64,000 nt of DNA from Sphingomonas sp. PP-F2F-A104-K0414 (GTDB taxonomy: Bacteria; Pseudomonadota; Alphaproteobacteria; Sphingomonadales; Sphingomonadaceae), in the NCBI RefSeq assembly GCF_004340945.1, contig NZ_SLYD01000011.1, positions 1 through 64,000 of the forward strand. Direction: 5' to 3'. The stretch's first letter is position 1. Each line of letters begins with the position of its first letter. The notes below the pieces were generated by a model. That model was given only the letters and a program-made list of their open reading frames with translations, was not told the origin of the DNA and did not search any database. This document shows, piece by piece, positions 16,791-26,134 of this stretch. The translations under genes and the position numbers were made by a program.

Positions 16791-19217
16791 ATGAGGAAAC
16801 TTCACTTTGTGTCTGGCGACCAGGCATCTTTTCGTCCGGTCAAACTGCGAGCCGAGTTGCTCGCGACCGCTTTATTAGTGGCATGCTTAGCCGCTGCGCC
16901 GAGCCACGCTCAGACGCAAGCCGCAGGCCCTCAGACGCAATCTGCCGATCCACAGATCCCGGCGGTAGCGACGTCCGATCCGGACGAGACCACCTCTGCG
17001 GTCGGCGATATCGTCGTGACGGCGAACCGGCGCAGCGAGACCGTTCAGAGGGTTCCGATATCGATCACCGCTTACAGCGGAACCCAGATGAAGCAACTCG
17101 GCTTGTACAACGCCTCCGACATCGCAAAATTTACCCCCGCCGTCAGTATTTCACAAGCTAGCCCGGCTTCAACCAGCATAAACGTTCGCGGCGTCTCGCA
17201 AAATAATTTTTCCGATCACCTCGAGGCCCCGATCGCCGTCTACATGGACGACGCTTATATCGGATCGAACGGCGCCATCTCTGTTCCTGTATACGACATG
17301 CAGCGCATCGAGATCCTACGTGGCCCACAGGGCACCTTGTTCGGCCGGAACGCGACTGGCGGCTTGGTTCAGTACATTTCCAACGGTCCGAGCGATCATT
17401 TCGAGGCTTATGCCGAAGTCTCCGGTGGGGCTTACGAATACGGTAAGGGTTTCTTTCAGTCCGAGGGTGCAATCAGCGGACCGCTGAGCGATACGGTCCG
17501 CGCGCGGTTGTCCGTCGCAACTTCAAACGACGCCGGTCCCTTCCACAACGGCATCGGAAAAGATCCTGGCAAGGTAAATGAGTATGCTGCCAGGCTGCAA
17601 CTCGAGGCCGATCTCGACTCCCGCACAGTCATCAAATTCATCGGCAACGTCGACCTCACCCGGAACTCCACCGGTCCCGGATATGCCTCGATCCCTTCCG
17701 CCCCAGACGCCGACGGACTCGGGGTGGCCCTCGGCCCGAACGGCATAGGTACCTACGCTAACCTCGCAGGGACCACGCCCACCGTCAGTTCGCCATGTCC
17801 GGGATGCGAGCTCACGGGTTATAAGCCTGGGCCGAACCCCTTCAAGGGCGATAACGTCAATCCTGGTTTCTTTCGGCGCAGCATTTATGGCGCGACCATA
17901 AAACTGACTCACGAGTTCGACGGGGCCGAGCTGTCTTCGGTTAGTAATTATCAAAATATCTCTAAGTCTGTATCGCTAAGCAGCGATGCATCACCGAGTT
18001 ACTTTTTCTACAATTACGGGACTCAGCAGCGATATCATCAGTTCTCTCAGGAGTTACGTGTTTCCGGTAGCTCCGAGAAACTAAAGTGGGTCGCAGGACT
18101 TTACTACCTTAGTATGACTGGACGCTACGGAGTAGATGGGTTTTTCGACCTAGGCCCTTATATCGGCGCTACCTGCACCGTGCCTGCATGCATTACCACC
18201 GGTTCGCCTGTTCAGGATTTCTTCCGTGCCGACTATCGAATGACGGACCGGACGTACTCGGGATTCGCGCAGGCGGACTATTACATTACACCGAAATTCT
18301 TCGTCACGGCAGGCCTTCGATACACTTCGGACCATAAGGTCATGGATTACGCTTGGAAGGATACGCTTGGTTTCCAGACCATCCTAACTGGCGGCGCACC
18401 AACCGTGAATTACAACCCGGCGACGGCACCAAGCGCGGATCGTCATTTCCGAAACGTCTCGGCGAAGGCTCAGCTGAATTATGTCCCGCGGGAAGGTGTC
18501 CTTCTCTATGCAGGCTACACTCGCGGTCACAAGGGCGGCAATTGGTCGACCCCTATTTTCCCGCCAATCGACGTCCCAAGCCTGCCTCACAAGCAGGAGG
18601 TGCTTACCTCATATGAAGCCGGCACTAAGCTTCGCTTTCTCGATGGTAAGGCAACGCTCAACGTGTCCGGATTCTACTACGATTATAAGGACTACCAGGC
18701 GTTTGCTATAACTGGTCTGATCCAGAAAATCTTCAATGTTGACGCGAACTTGTATGGTGGCGAAGCCGAGTTCCGGATCAATCCTACGAAGGGGCTCGAT
18801 ATCGCGGTTAACGGAGCGCTCCTTCATACCGTGGCTAAGGACGTGCCGTTGCCCGTCGGCAGGTTGGCCGATCGTCGCTTCCCCGACGCAAGCAAGCTTA
18901 TGATGGGCGGCTTGGTTCGCTATTCGTTCAGTGCGCTTGATGGCAAGGTCGGGACACAGGCGACTGTCAACTACGTCGGGGGCCATTACCTGACCGTCCT
19001 CAATGAACCCGTGAACTACCAGAAGGCTTATGTAACCAGCGATCTTCGACTGGATTATGCGCCTGATGGTGGGCAATTCACGGCCGCACTGTTCGTGCGA
19101 AATGTCACGAACAATTTCCATCGTGTTTTTGGTCTCGACGTGGCCGCCCTCAGCTACACGCAAGCCGTATATGCGCCTCCGCGGACGTTCGGGGCGACCA
19201 TCGGCTGGAAATACTGA
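16791..19217 (+). CDS. TonB-dependent outer-membrane receptor
   Basis: 808 residues. The signal peptide ends near residue 41 (LAAAPSHAQ), the TonB box is DIVVTANRRSE at about 74, and the plug carries INVRGVSQN and RIEILRGPQGTLFGRNATGG. The rest is a 22-strand-type barrel ending in GATIGWKY. It moves a substrate too large or too scarce for porins across the outer membrane using TonB energy. A LuxR-type box lies 107 bp upstream, and an acyl-CoA ligase follows, so it probably imports the growth substrate of this block. The ligand cannot be deduced. Confidence 0.92.
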   Translation: MRKLHFVSGDQASFRPVKLRAELLATALLVACLAAAPSHAQTQAAGPQTQSADPQIPAVATSDPDETTSAVGDIVVTANRRSETVQRVPISITAYSGTQMKQLGLYNASDIAKFTPAVSISQASPASTSINVRGVSQNNFSDHLEAPIAVYMDDAYIGSNGAISVPVYDMQRIEILRGPQGTLFGRNATGGLVQYISNGPSDHFEAYAEVSGGAYEYGKGFFQSEGAISGPLSDTVRARLSVATSNDAGPFHNGIGKDPGKVNEYAARLQLEADLDSRTVIKFIGNVDLTRNSTGPGYASIPSAPDADGLGVALGPNGIGTYANLAGTTPTVSSPCPGCELTGYKPGPNPFKGDNVNPGFFRRSIYGATIKLTHEFDGAELSSVSNYQNISKSVSLSSDASPSYFFYNYGTQQRYHQFSQELRVSGSSEKLKWVAGLYYLSMTGRYGVDGFFDLGPYIGATCTVPACITTGSPVQDFFRADYRMTDRTYSGFAQADYYITPKFFVTAGLRYTSDHKVMDYAWKDTLGFQTILTGGAPTVNYNPATAPSADRHFRNVSAKAQLNYVPREGVLLYAGYTRGHKGGNWSTPIFPPIDVPSLPHKQEVLTSYEAGTKLRFLDGKATLNVSGFYYDYKDYQAFAITGLIQKIFNVDANLYGGEAEFRINPTKGLDIAVNGALLHTVAKDVPLPVGRLADRRFPDASKLMMGGLVRYSFSALDGKVGTQATVNYVGGHYLTVLNEPVNYQKAYVTSDLRLDYAPDGGQFTAALFVRNVTNNFHRVFGLDVAALSYTQAVYAPPRTFGATIGWKY

Positions 19218-19228
19218 ACGCATTGTTG

Positions 19229-19261
19229 AGGTCACCCCTCTTGTTCCAGGAAGGGTGACCT
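19229..19261 (+). terminator. Hairpin after the TonB receptor
   Basis: AGGTCACCC and its exact complement GGGTGACCT are separated by 15 bases, 12 bp after the receptor stop, followed by TGCTTGCT. The T-run is poor, so this may be an attenuating or processing hairpin and not a full stop before the ligase gene. Confidence 0.5.
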
Positions 19262-19406
19262 TGCTTGCTATCTCCTCGTGTCGCCTGCGTTTTTGCAAGA
19301 CAGGAGGCAATTTCGAACTCTCTGAATGTTTCACGTCCGTGCGCGTATTCACATTCTCACACGCGCAAAAATCGGATGGTCTGCGTACAGACAAGGAGGA
19401 CTGACC

Positions 19407-21014
19407 GTGCCTTTGCAATTCGCCGTACCTGCGCCCGATCGGGTGGACGTACCATTGACGATCCGTCATTTGCTCGACGCCAACATCCGTAGCGCCGCAG
19501 ATCAGACGATTGGATACCGGGACACGGTCCGATATGATAATGTTGCGTTCCGCGGTCGGGTTGGCCGCCTCGCCTCTGTTCTCGGCGGCTTGGGCGTAGA
19601 GCACGGCACCACCGTAGCGATCCTCGATTGGGACAGTCATCGGTATCTGGAGCATTACTTCGCCGTACCGATGATGGGAGCGGTTCTCCAGACGGTCAAT
19701 ATCAGACTTTCGCCTCAGCAGATTGCGTATACGCTGGCCCACGCCGGCGCAGAAGTACTCGTCGTGCATGTAGATTTTTTGCCCCTCATTGCAGATTTAC
19801 GTGCAGACCTTCCTGCGGTTCGAGCGATAATCGTGATCGAGGAGGATGCCGCAGATGTGCCGACCTGGGCGATCGGTTGCTACGAAACGATGCTGGACGA
19901 AGGTTCTCCGGCCTTTCCGTTCGAAGATTTCGACGAAAACGCGATTGCCACCAAATTCTATACCAGCGGAACAACCGGCCTTCCCAAGCAAGTCTGCTTC
20001 AGCCATCGCCAATTGGTCCTGCACACGTTGGCTCTTGGCACGGCGCTAGCCGAGCGGAAGGGCCTAAGTTTGCGTGCCGGCGACGTGTACATGCCGCTGA
20101 CGCCCATGTTCCATGTGCATTCCTGGGGCATTCCCTACCTTGCGACGATGCTGGGGCTGAAGCAGATCTACCCGGGCCGGTACGACATGGATTTCATCCT
20201 ACGCCTCCGGAGCGACGAAGGTGTCACCTTCTCGCATGGCGTGCCTACCGTGCTGCAGATGGTCCTTGCGAGCGCCGAGCGTCAAAAGCTGCGGCTTGAC
20301 GGTTGGCAGATGATCATCGGCGGAAGCGCGTTGCCCCGCGAGCTTGCGGATGCGGCACGCGCGGAAGGCATGACTATTGCTGTGGGATACGGCATGTCCG
20401 AAACGGGGCCCGTCATCAGCATTGGCGAGGAAAGCGAGGATCGCTATACGGCGATCCGCAGCGGCAAACCCATCCCGCTCGTATCGACGGAAATCGTCGA
20501 TGAAGATATGCGACCTTTGATTTCGGATGATGCGACGCAGGGCGAGCTCGTGTTACGCGCGCCGTGGCTGACGCCCTGCTATCCCGGCGACGACGATGCG
20601 TCTGCCGCGCTGTGGCGCGGCGGATGGCTGCACACGCAGGATATCGCGACGATCGATGCTGAAGGCTCGATCCAAATCCGCGACCGCATCAAGGATGTAA
20701 TCAAGACCGGAGGCGAGTGGATCAGCTCGCTGATGCTGGAGGACTTGATCCTCAAGCACCCCGACGTGGCCGAAGTGTCGGTGGTGGGAATGCCAGACCC
20801 CAAATGGCAGGAGCGTCCGGTAGCCGCCATCGTGGCCCAGCCAGGGTCGCAGCCGACATGCGATGCGATCAATGACATGCTTAGAGCTTCGATGCTCGAA
20901 GGTCTGATAAGCAGATATGCGCTTTTGGACGATGTGAAGATCGTCGATGCTCTTCCTAGGACCAGCGTGGGCAAAATCGATAAGAAGTCTCTGCGGGTCA
21001 TCCTGAGCGCGTGA
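19407..21014 (+). CDS. Acyl-CoA synthetase (AMP-forming ligase)
   Basis: 535 residues from a GTG preceded by AAGGAGGA; the open frame further upstream has no ribosome site. It activates a carboxylic acid to acyl-AMP and then the CoA thioester. Visible motifs are the phosphate loop YTSGTTGLPKQV, the core GYGMSETGPV, the hinge region DRIKDVIKTGGEWISS and the catalytic Lys region RTSVGKIDKK. Length and motifs suit medium- or branched-chain acid ligases. In this block it probably captures the acid released by the BVMO/esterase pair. Confidence 0.9.
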   Translation: MPLQFAVPAPDRVDVPLTIRHLLDANIRSAADQTIGYRDTVRYDNVAFRGRVGRLASVLGGLGVEHGTTVAILDWDSHRYLEHYFAVPMMGAVLQTVNIRLSPQQIAYTLAHAGAEVLVVHVDFLPLIADLRADLPAVRAIIVIEEDAADVPTWAIGCYETMLDEGSPAFPFEDFDENAIATKFYTSGTTGLPKQVCFSHRQLVLHTLALGTALAERKGLSLRAGDVYMPLTPMFHVHSWGIPYLATMLGLKQIYPGRYDMDFILRLRSDEGVTFSHGVPTVLQMVLASAERQKLRLDGWQMIIGGSALPRELADAARAEGMTIAVGYGMSETGPVISIGEESEDRYTAIRSGKPIPLVSTEIVDEDMRPLISDDATQGELVLRAPWLTPCYPGDDDASAALWRGGWLHTQDIATIDAEGSIQIRDRIKDVIKTGGEWISSLMLEDLILKHPDVAEVSVVGMPDPKWQERPVAAIVAQPGSQPTCDAINDMLRASMLEGLISRYALLDDVKIVDALPRTSVGKIDKKSLRVILSA

Positions 21015-21311
21015 AGAGGTTCTCACTACGGTTCGTGAACGCGCTGCCGGATGAGGTGGCTCGGGCGATCTTCCTTGGATGATCGTCGATGCGGACACGC
21101 GTAGATGCCGTTAAGATAAGGCGTTCCGGAACCACGTGACGCCAACCGACCCATACCGGCCGCGTCCGCCGGCCCGGCGCGGCGTGGTTGATCCGCGATG
21201 TTGCCCAGCGCGAGCATTCTTCAGGCAAGAAAGACGGGAGATCCCTCTCAGATGATCCGAATATTCTCCGCCAACGAAAGTTGGTGAGGCTCTTGTGTTT
21301 CAAAGAGGGCA
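21015..21311. other. Gap before the LuxR gene
   Basis: 297 bp with no convincing gene. At 21271-21290 the sequence CCAACGAAAGTTGGTGAGGC holds a CCAAC/GTTGG inverted repeat and partly resembles the CCAAC...GTTAGGTGA box. It may be an autoregulatory site of the LuxR protein; the match is weak. Confidence 0.35.
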
Positions 21312-24053
21312 GTGCAAATTCTGCAGATGCAGGTTTTACAGACGAAATTCACCGCACCCGTCGCTGGTGGACTATTCATCCATCGAGGCCGCTTGGCCAA
21401 GCGCATCGACGAGAACCGCCTCACGCCATTGGTTTTGGTCCAGGCGCCCGCCGGTTACGGCAAAACGAGCCTGATGACCGAGTGGTTCGGTCAGATCATA
21501 CGGGACGGCGAAACGGCGGTCTGGCTTAGTATAGACCATAATGAACAGACGGCGCTGGACTTCTTCGTCGCCATTCTGATGGCGATGCACCATGCGAACA
21601 TCCCGATAGCGCCCGTTAGGGATATCCTTACGACCGAGGGATTTACGACGCCCCGGACGCTTTCAATTGCGACGAACAATCTGTTGGTATCGCTCGAGAG
21701 GCCGATCCACCTGTTTTTGGATGATGTCCATCTCCTGAAAGGACGACCTAGCGAGGAAGGACTGCACGAGTTGGTGCAGGGAATGCCGCACAACCTCCAT
21801 CTCATCGTTGCGAGCCGTGAACTACCATCGCTGCCCCTCGGCAAGATGCGTGCGCGCGGAAGGCTTGCCGAATTCTACGCGCAAGACCTCCGTTTCACGT
21901 CCGCAGAGACCCGGGAGTTACTTGATGGAGAAGGCCATACGGATCTTGCGAGTGAGGATGTCGATGAGATCAGGTCCTGCACCGAGGGGTGGGTTTCAGG
22001 ACTGAGATTGGCAAGCATAGCGCTTAAGGACGCGGGCTCGACGAAGCTGATAAGATCTGGGCTGACGGGACGACGCCGGGCGATCGAAGCCTTCTTTGCC
22101 GAGGAAGTTCTGGCGCGGCAAACAACAGAGATACAAGACTTCCTGCTCAAGACCGCTCCGCTTTCCCAGATGTGCGCCAGCCTTGCCGACACCGTGACGG
22201 GGACTACGAACGGACGCCGGATGATCGTTGAGCTCGAGAAGCTAGGACTGTTCATCTCCTCGCTCGACGATGAGGGCGTCTGGTACCGGTACCACCATCT
22301 ATTCAGCGATTTTCTTCTGCGGCGTTTGGAAGATGTCGACCCCAACATGGCCGCCCAAATTTGTTCGAAGGCGAGCGCTTGGTTCGACGAGAAGGGCCAT
22401 GTCGCTGATGCTTTCAACCACGCGATCCGCGGTAATGACATCGAGCGAGCGGCGGGAATATTCGATCGGCGCTGCCTGACGCTCGCGTACGGTGGGGAGC
22501 TCGGATTGCTTGCTGGCCTCGCCGCTCAGATTCCCAGTGCGGCGCTTGCGCGCTTCCCCTGCGCGCTAATTACCCTGGCATGGCTGAGCATCACCGGTTG
22601 GCGTTTCGTGGACGCCGGGACCGCTTTGACCCTGGCAAGAGCCAGAATTGAGCAGATGAAGCGATCGTCCGATGTCGATCTACGGGAAGTTCGACAGCTT
22701 GATTATCTCCTTCTGCACCGCGAGCTCATGCTTGCCGTGTTCATGGACGACATGGGGGAGGCGCAAACCTATCTTGATGCGATCATGGCGTTCGAGAACC
22801 ACCATGATGAATACCTAATCGGGACCGTTGCGACGAGCGAGATCTACATCGCCGCGCAGAAGTTTGGCCGTATCAACATCCCTGCACTTTCAAGTGAAGC
22901 GACGGTCAACTATGAGCGCAATGGAAGCAACTATGTCGCCATCTGGCACCAAACCGTGGTGGGTATCGCATATCTTCGAGCCGGCGACATCGAGCGAGCG
23001 AACGCCGCTTTTGACGAAGCGCACCGGCAAGGCGGCCAATTCGGCGATGAGCGTTCGCGGCTTGCTGGCATAGCAACGCCGTTGCAGGCGGAAGCCTACT
23101 ATCTTGCGGGGCGTCTCGAAGAGGCAAAGGCTTTGCTTGCTGACCATCACGCGGTGGCGTCCGAGATAGGTCATGTCGACCAGCTCGTTGCCAGATTCAA
23201 GGTCTTGGTGCGGCTTAAAGAGGCCTCGGGAGATTTGACGGCCGTCGATCGGCTCCTTGCTGACAATGCCGCGCTCGCAGCCTCCTACGGCTTTGAACGA
23301 CTGCGCCTTGCGGTCGCCGTCGAGGCGGTTCGATACCAGATCCGCGAAGGACGGAGCGATCTCATTGGGCGCTACATACGGGAGGGGGACATAGCCGACA
23401 CGCTCGACAAGCATTCCCCCTACGGCGGCATTACCACGATCGGCGAGCTCAAAGCTCTACTAGCGGTTCGCATGGCGCAGCTGACCGGTTCCTATTCGGA
23501 GGGTGCTCGCCTCGCGCGCCGTTGGAAGGAATTCGCCCAGCGGAATGGTTGGTTCATGTCGGCGACCGAATGGGGCATTCTCGCCGCCCAGATGGAGGTG
23601 TTGAACGGAGAACGGTTAAAAGCCTTTCGAAGTCTTCGCGAGGTTATAGAAATCAACATAGCAACGACGCTGGTGAGCCCCTTCATCAGTGAAGGAGATG
23701 TCATTGTGAGCGTGCTGCGCGAACACGTCGCCCACGATTCGCCGGTTGACCGCTTCATCCTCAACCTCCTGGCGCATCATGTTCAGAAGCTCGGCCATCT
23801 TCCAGCTGGCGCTTCGTCTGCAGAAGCGCCCGACGACTTTGACCTCAGCGAAATGATGGATGCCTTGAATTCCAAGGAAGTCGAGATTCTGAAGCTAGTT
23901 GGTAATGGACGTATGAACCGCGAGATCGCTACCAGTCTCGGGCTGACGGAGGGTACGATCAAATGGTACCTCAACCGCATCTACGCCAAAATTGGCGTGT
24001 CCCGACGCGCACAAGCCGTTAAGCGCGCGCGCCAGCTCGGGCTGATCCACTGA
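21312..24053 (+). CDS. MalT-like LuxR-family regulator (large ATP-binding type)
   Basis: 913 residues. Near residue 40 is a Walker A motif (QAPAGYGKTSLMTEW) of a STAND-type ATPase, with HLFLDDVHLL as the Walker B region near 135. A long helical repeat sensor region follows (about 350-830). The C-terminal LuxR helix-turn-helix is clear (LNSKEVEILKLVGNGRMN...IATSLGLTEGTIKWYLNRI). Such regulators oligomerise on binding inducer and ATP and activate promoters with direct repeats. It sits centrally in the block, and the shared boxes at 16540, 16665 and 24131 are its likely targets. The start is uncertain: the GTG at 21312 or the ATG at 21327. Confidence 0.9.
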   Translation: MQILQMQVLQTKFTAPVAGGLFIHRGRLAKRIDENRLTPLVLVQAPAGYGKTSLMTEWFGQIIRDGETAVWLSIDHNEQTALDFFVAILMAMHHANIPIAPVRDILTTEGFTTPRTLSIATNNLLVSLERPIHLFLDDVHLLKGRPSEEGLHELVQGMPHNLHLIVASRELPSLPLGKMRARGRLAEFYAQDLRFTSAETRELLDGEGHTDLASEDVDEIRSCTEGWVSGLRLASIALKDAGSTKLIRSGLTGRRRAIEAFFAEEVLARQTTEIQDFLLKTAPLSQMCASLADTVTGTTNGRRMIVELEKLGLFISSLDDEGVWYRYHHLFSDFLLRRLEDVDPNMAAQICSKASAWFDEKGHVADAFNHAIRGNDIERAAGIFDRRCLTLAYGGELGLLAGLAAQIPSAALARFPCALITLAWLSITGWRFVDAGTALTLARARIEQMKRSSDVDLREVRQLDYLLLHRELMLAVFMDDMGEAQTYLDAIMAFENHHDEYLIGTVATSEIYIAAQKFGRINIPALSSEATVNYERNGSNYVAIWHQTVVGIAYLRAGDIERANAAFDEAHRQGGQFGDERSRLAGIATPLQAEAYYLAGRLEEAKALLADHHAVASEIGHVDQLVARFKVLVRLKEASGDLTAVDRLLADNAALAASYGFERLRLAVAVEAVRYQIREGRSDLIGRYIREGDIADTLDKHSPYGGITTIGELKALLAVRMAQLTGSYSEGARLARRWKEFAQRNGWFMSATEWGILAAQMEVLNGERLKAFRSLREVIEINIATTLVSPFISEGDVIVSVLREHVAHDSPVDRFILNLLAHHVQKLGHLPAGASSAEAPDDFDLSEMMDALNSKEVEILKLVGNGRMNREIATSLGLTEGTIKWYLNRIYAKIGVSRRAQAVKRARQLGLIH

Positions 24054-24130
24054 GCGCGTGGTCCGACGGTGGCGTTACGGCGTTCCTCGGGCGTCCAAGG
24101 CCATTCTCTTGATCTCTCCTCGTCCAGCCG

Positions 24131-24150
24131 CCAACCTTAGTTAGGTGACG
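24131..24150 (+). promoter_or_regulatory. Putative LuxR/MalT-type operator, copy 3
   Basis: CCAACCTTAGTTAGGTGACG, 305 bp before the BVMO start. It differs from copy 2 (upstream of the TonB receptor) by one base in 20. The 401-bp gap that holds it (24054-24454) has no gene of its own. Confidence 0.6.
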
Positions 24151-24454
24151 TTGTCGCTGAATCGGCCATGATTTCCTGAATGCAAAAAAGCCGCTTCTAG
24201 AATTGCGGTCGAAGGCTCAGCCGTCCGGCTGACAGGAATGGAGAGCGACCTCTGGCATCATCCCTCGTCCGGTTCTGATCGAGCTGTGCCGACCATGAGC
24301 GATCGGCCCGCTCTGCGACGGACGGACGCGACCGTTTTGCGCCGACGCGCGGTCGATCCCGCGGTCCTTCCTCAGATCAGCCGTCGTTACAAAACTACGG
24401 TTGGCAACAATTTCGCACGATCCATCAGGATCAATGAAAATTTTAGGAGAGCAC

Positions 24455-26134
24455 ATGTCAACTATCGCCCTGAGCCCCTCACGCACCAGCCACTGCGATG
24501 TCGCAATCATCGGCGGCGGCTTCGCCGGCATCTACGCAGTGCACAAATTCCGCGACTTGATGGGGCTCTCCGTCCAGGCTTTTGAGGCAGGCCGTGGTGT
24601 CGGCGGAACGTGGTACTGGAATCGCTATCCCGGGGCGCGCTGCGATTTCGAGAGCATTTATTACTCCTATTCCTTCTCCGAGGAGCTGCAGCAGGAATGG
24701 GTCTGGAAGGAGCGCTTCGCTGGCCAGCCAGAAATCCTTTCCTACCTTGAGTATGTTGCTGACAAATTCGATGTCCGGCGCAGCTTCAAGTTCGAAACTC
24801 GTGTCACCGCCGTGGTCTGGAACGAGGACGAGGCACGTTGGCACCTGACCGCGGATGATGGCAGCGTCACCGTAGCGCAGTTCGTGATCTCAGGTGCCGG
24901 CGGCCTTTCCCTGCCCAAGACCGATGAGTTTCCTGGCGCTGAGCAGTTCAAGGGTCGGATCATAATGACCTCGCGGTGGCCGCACGAAGGCGTCGACCTG
25001 AAAGGCCAGCGTGTCGCCGTGATCGGTACCGGCGCGAGCGGAACGCAAGCCATTCCCATCATCGCGAAAGATGCGATGCAGCTTACCGTCTTTCAAAGGA
25101 CTGCCAACTTCACGGCTCCGCTCCGGAACCGCCCGTTCACCATCGAGGAGATGGACGAGGTCCGCGGGAAATATCAGGAACTACGCATCGCCTCGCGCAA
25201 GAACTTCAGCGGTGTGCCGTACAAGGATGCGCTGCCTTCGACCTTCGGCGTGAGCGAAGCTGAGCGCGTCGCACTCTACAAGGAATGTTTCGAGGCGGGT
25301 GGCTTCCGAATGCTGATTTCTACCTTTCAGGATCTGCTATTTGATCCAGCCGCGAACGAGGCAGCCGGTCAGTTCATCCGTGAACAGATCGCTTCGCGTA
25401 TCGACGACCCGGAGAAGGCCAAGATCCTTGTCCCTACAACGCATTCCTACGGTACTAAGCGTCCGCCGTTCGAGACGAATTATTTTGAGGCGTTCAATCA
25501 GGACAATGTCGATATCGTGGATCTGCGAAGCGACCCGATCGTCTCTTTCACCCAAGCCGGAATAAAGACCGCATCGCGTGAGTTTGAGTTCGACGTAATC
25601 GTACTTGCTACAGGCTTCGACGCGGTGACTGGTCCGCTTCTAAACATGGGGATCGTTGGCCGTAATGGCCTGAAGCTGACCGAAAGATGGGTTGACGGGC
25701 CGCACACCTACCTCGGCCTCGTCTCGGATGGCTTTCCCAATCTGTTCATGATCACCGGCCCGCAGAGCGCAACTGCGCTTTACAACAACCCGCTGGCCAT
25801 CGAAGATCATATCGATTGGTCAGGTCGACTTATAGCCTTCATGAGGGAAGAGGGTCTAGATGTAGCTGACGTCACCCCCGCAGCGGTCGAGAAATGGGGA
25901 AGTGTTTGCAACGAGCTCTACGACCACTCGCTCTATTCCAAAAACGACTCTTGGTACAACGGCTCCAACATCGCCGGAAAACCGAAGGTTTGCATGATGT
26001 ATGTGGGTGGCGCCCCGACCTATCGTCAAATTTGCGACGACGAGGGCGACGCCGGATACCCTAACTTCTTGACAGAAGCACGACCGGAGCCGGTCGAAGC
26101 GGCTCGGGCCTCTGGTATGGGAAGAGGAGCGTGA
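24455..26134 (+). CDS. Baeyer-Villiger-type flavin monooxygenase
   Basis: 559 residues. The FAD Rossmann motif is IIGGGFAGIYAVHKF, the NADPH motif is VIGTGASGTQAIPII, and GGTWYWNRYPGARCDFES is the typical CHMO-like stretch. It would convert a ketone to an ester or lactone using O2 and NADPH. The fingerprint region reads FKGRIIMTSRWPHEG: the His expected in FxGxxxHxxxWP is Met. The ATG at 24455 follows TTAGGAGAGCAC and is preferred to upstream starts. It overlaps the esterase gene by four bases (GTGA), so the ester formed is probably cut at once. It lacks the long N-terminal extension of 4-hydroxyacetophenone monooxygenase (HapA), so I do not give it that name. Confidence 0.88.
   Translation: MSTIALSPSRTSHCDVAIIGGGFAGIYAVHKFRDLMGLSVQAFEAGRGVGGTWYWNRYPGARCDFESIYYSYSFSEELQQEWVWKERFAGQPEILSYLEYVADKFDVRRSFKFETRVTAVVWNEDEARWHLTADDGSVTVAQFVISGAGGLSLPKTDEFPGAEQFKGRIIMTSRWPHEGVDLKGQRVAVIGTGASGTQAIPIIAKDAMQLTVFQRTANFTAPLRNRPFTIEEMDEVRGKYQELRIASRKNFSGVPYKDALPSTFGVSEAERVALYKECFEAGGFRMLISTFQDLLFDPAANEAAGQFIREQIASRIDDPEKAKILVPTTHSYGTKRPPFETNYFEAFNQDNVDIVDLRSDPIVSFTQAGIKTASREFEFDVIVLATGFDAVTGPLLNMGIVGRNGLKLTERWVDGPHTYLGLVSDGFPNLFMITGPQSATALYNNPLAIEDHIDWSGRLIAFMREEGLDVADVTPAAVEKWGSVCNELYDHSLYSKNDSWYNGSNIAGKPKVCMMYVGGAPTYRQICDDEGDAGYPNFLTEARPEPVEAARASGMGRGA

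Noticed and set aside
24455..26134. Naming the BVMO hapA
   Set aside because: It has 559 residues and lacks the N-terminal extension of 4-hydroxyacetophenone monooxygenase (about 640 residues), and its fingerprint differs, so the substrate is open.
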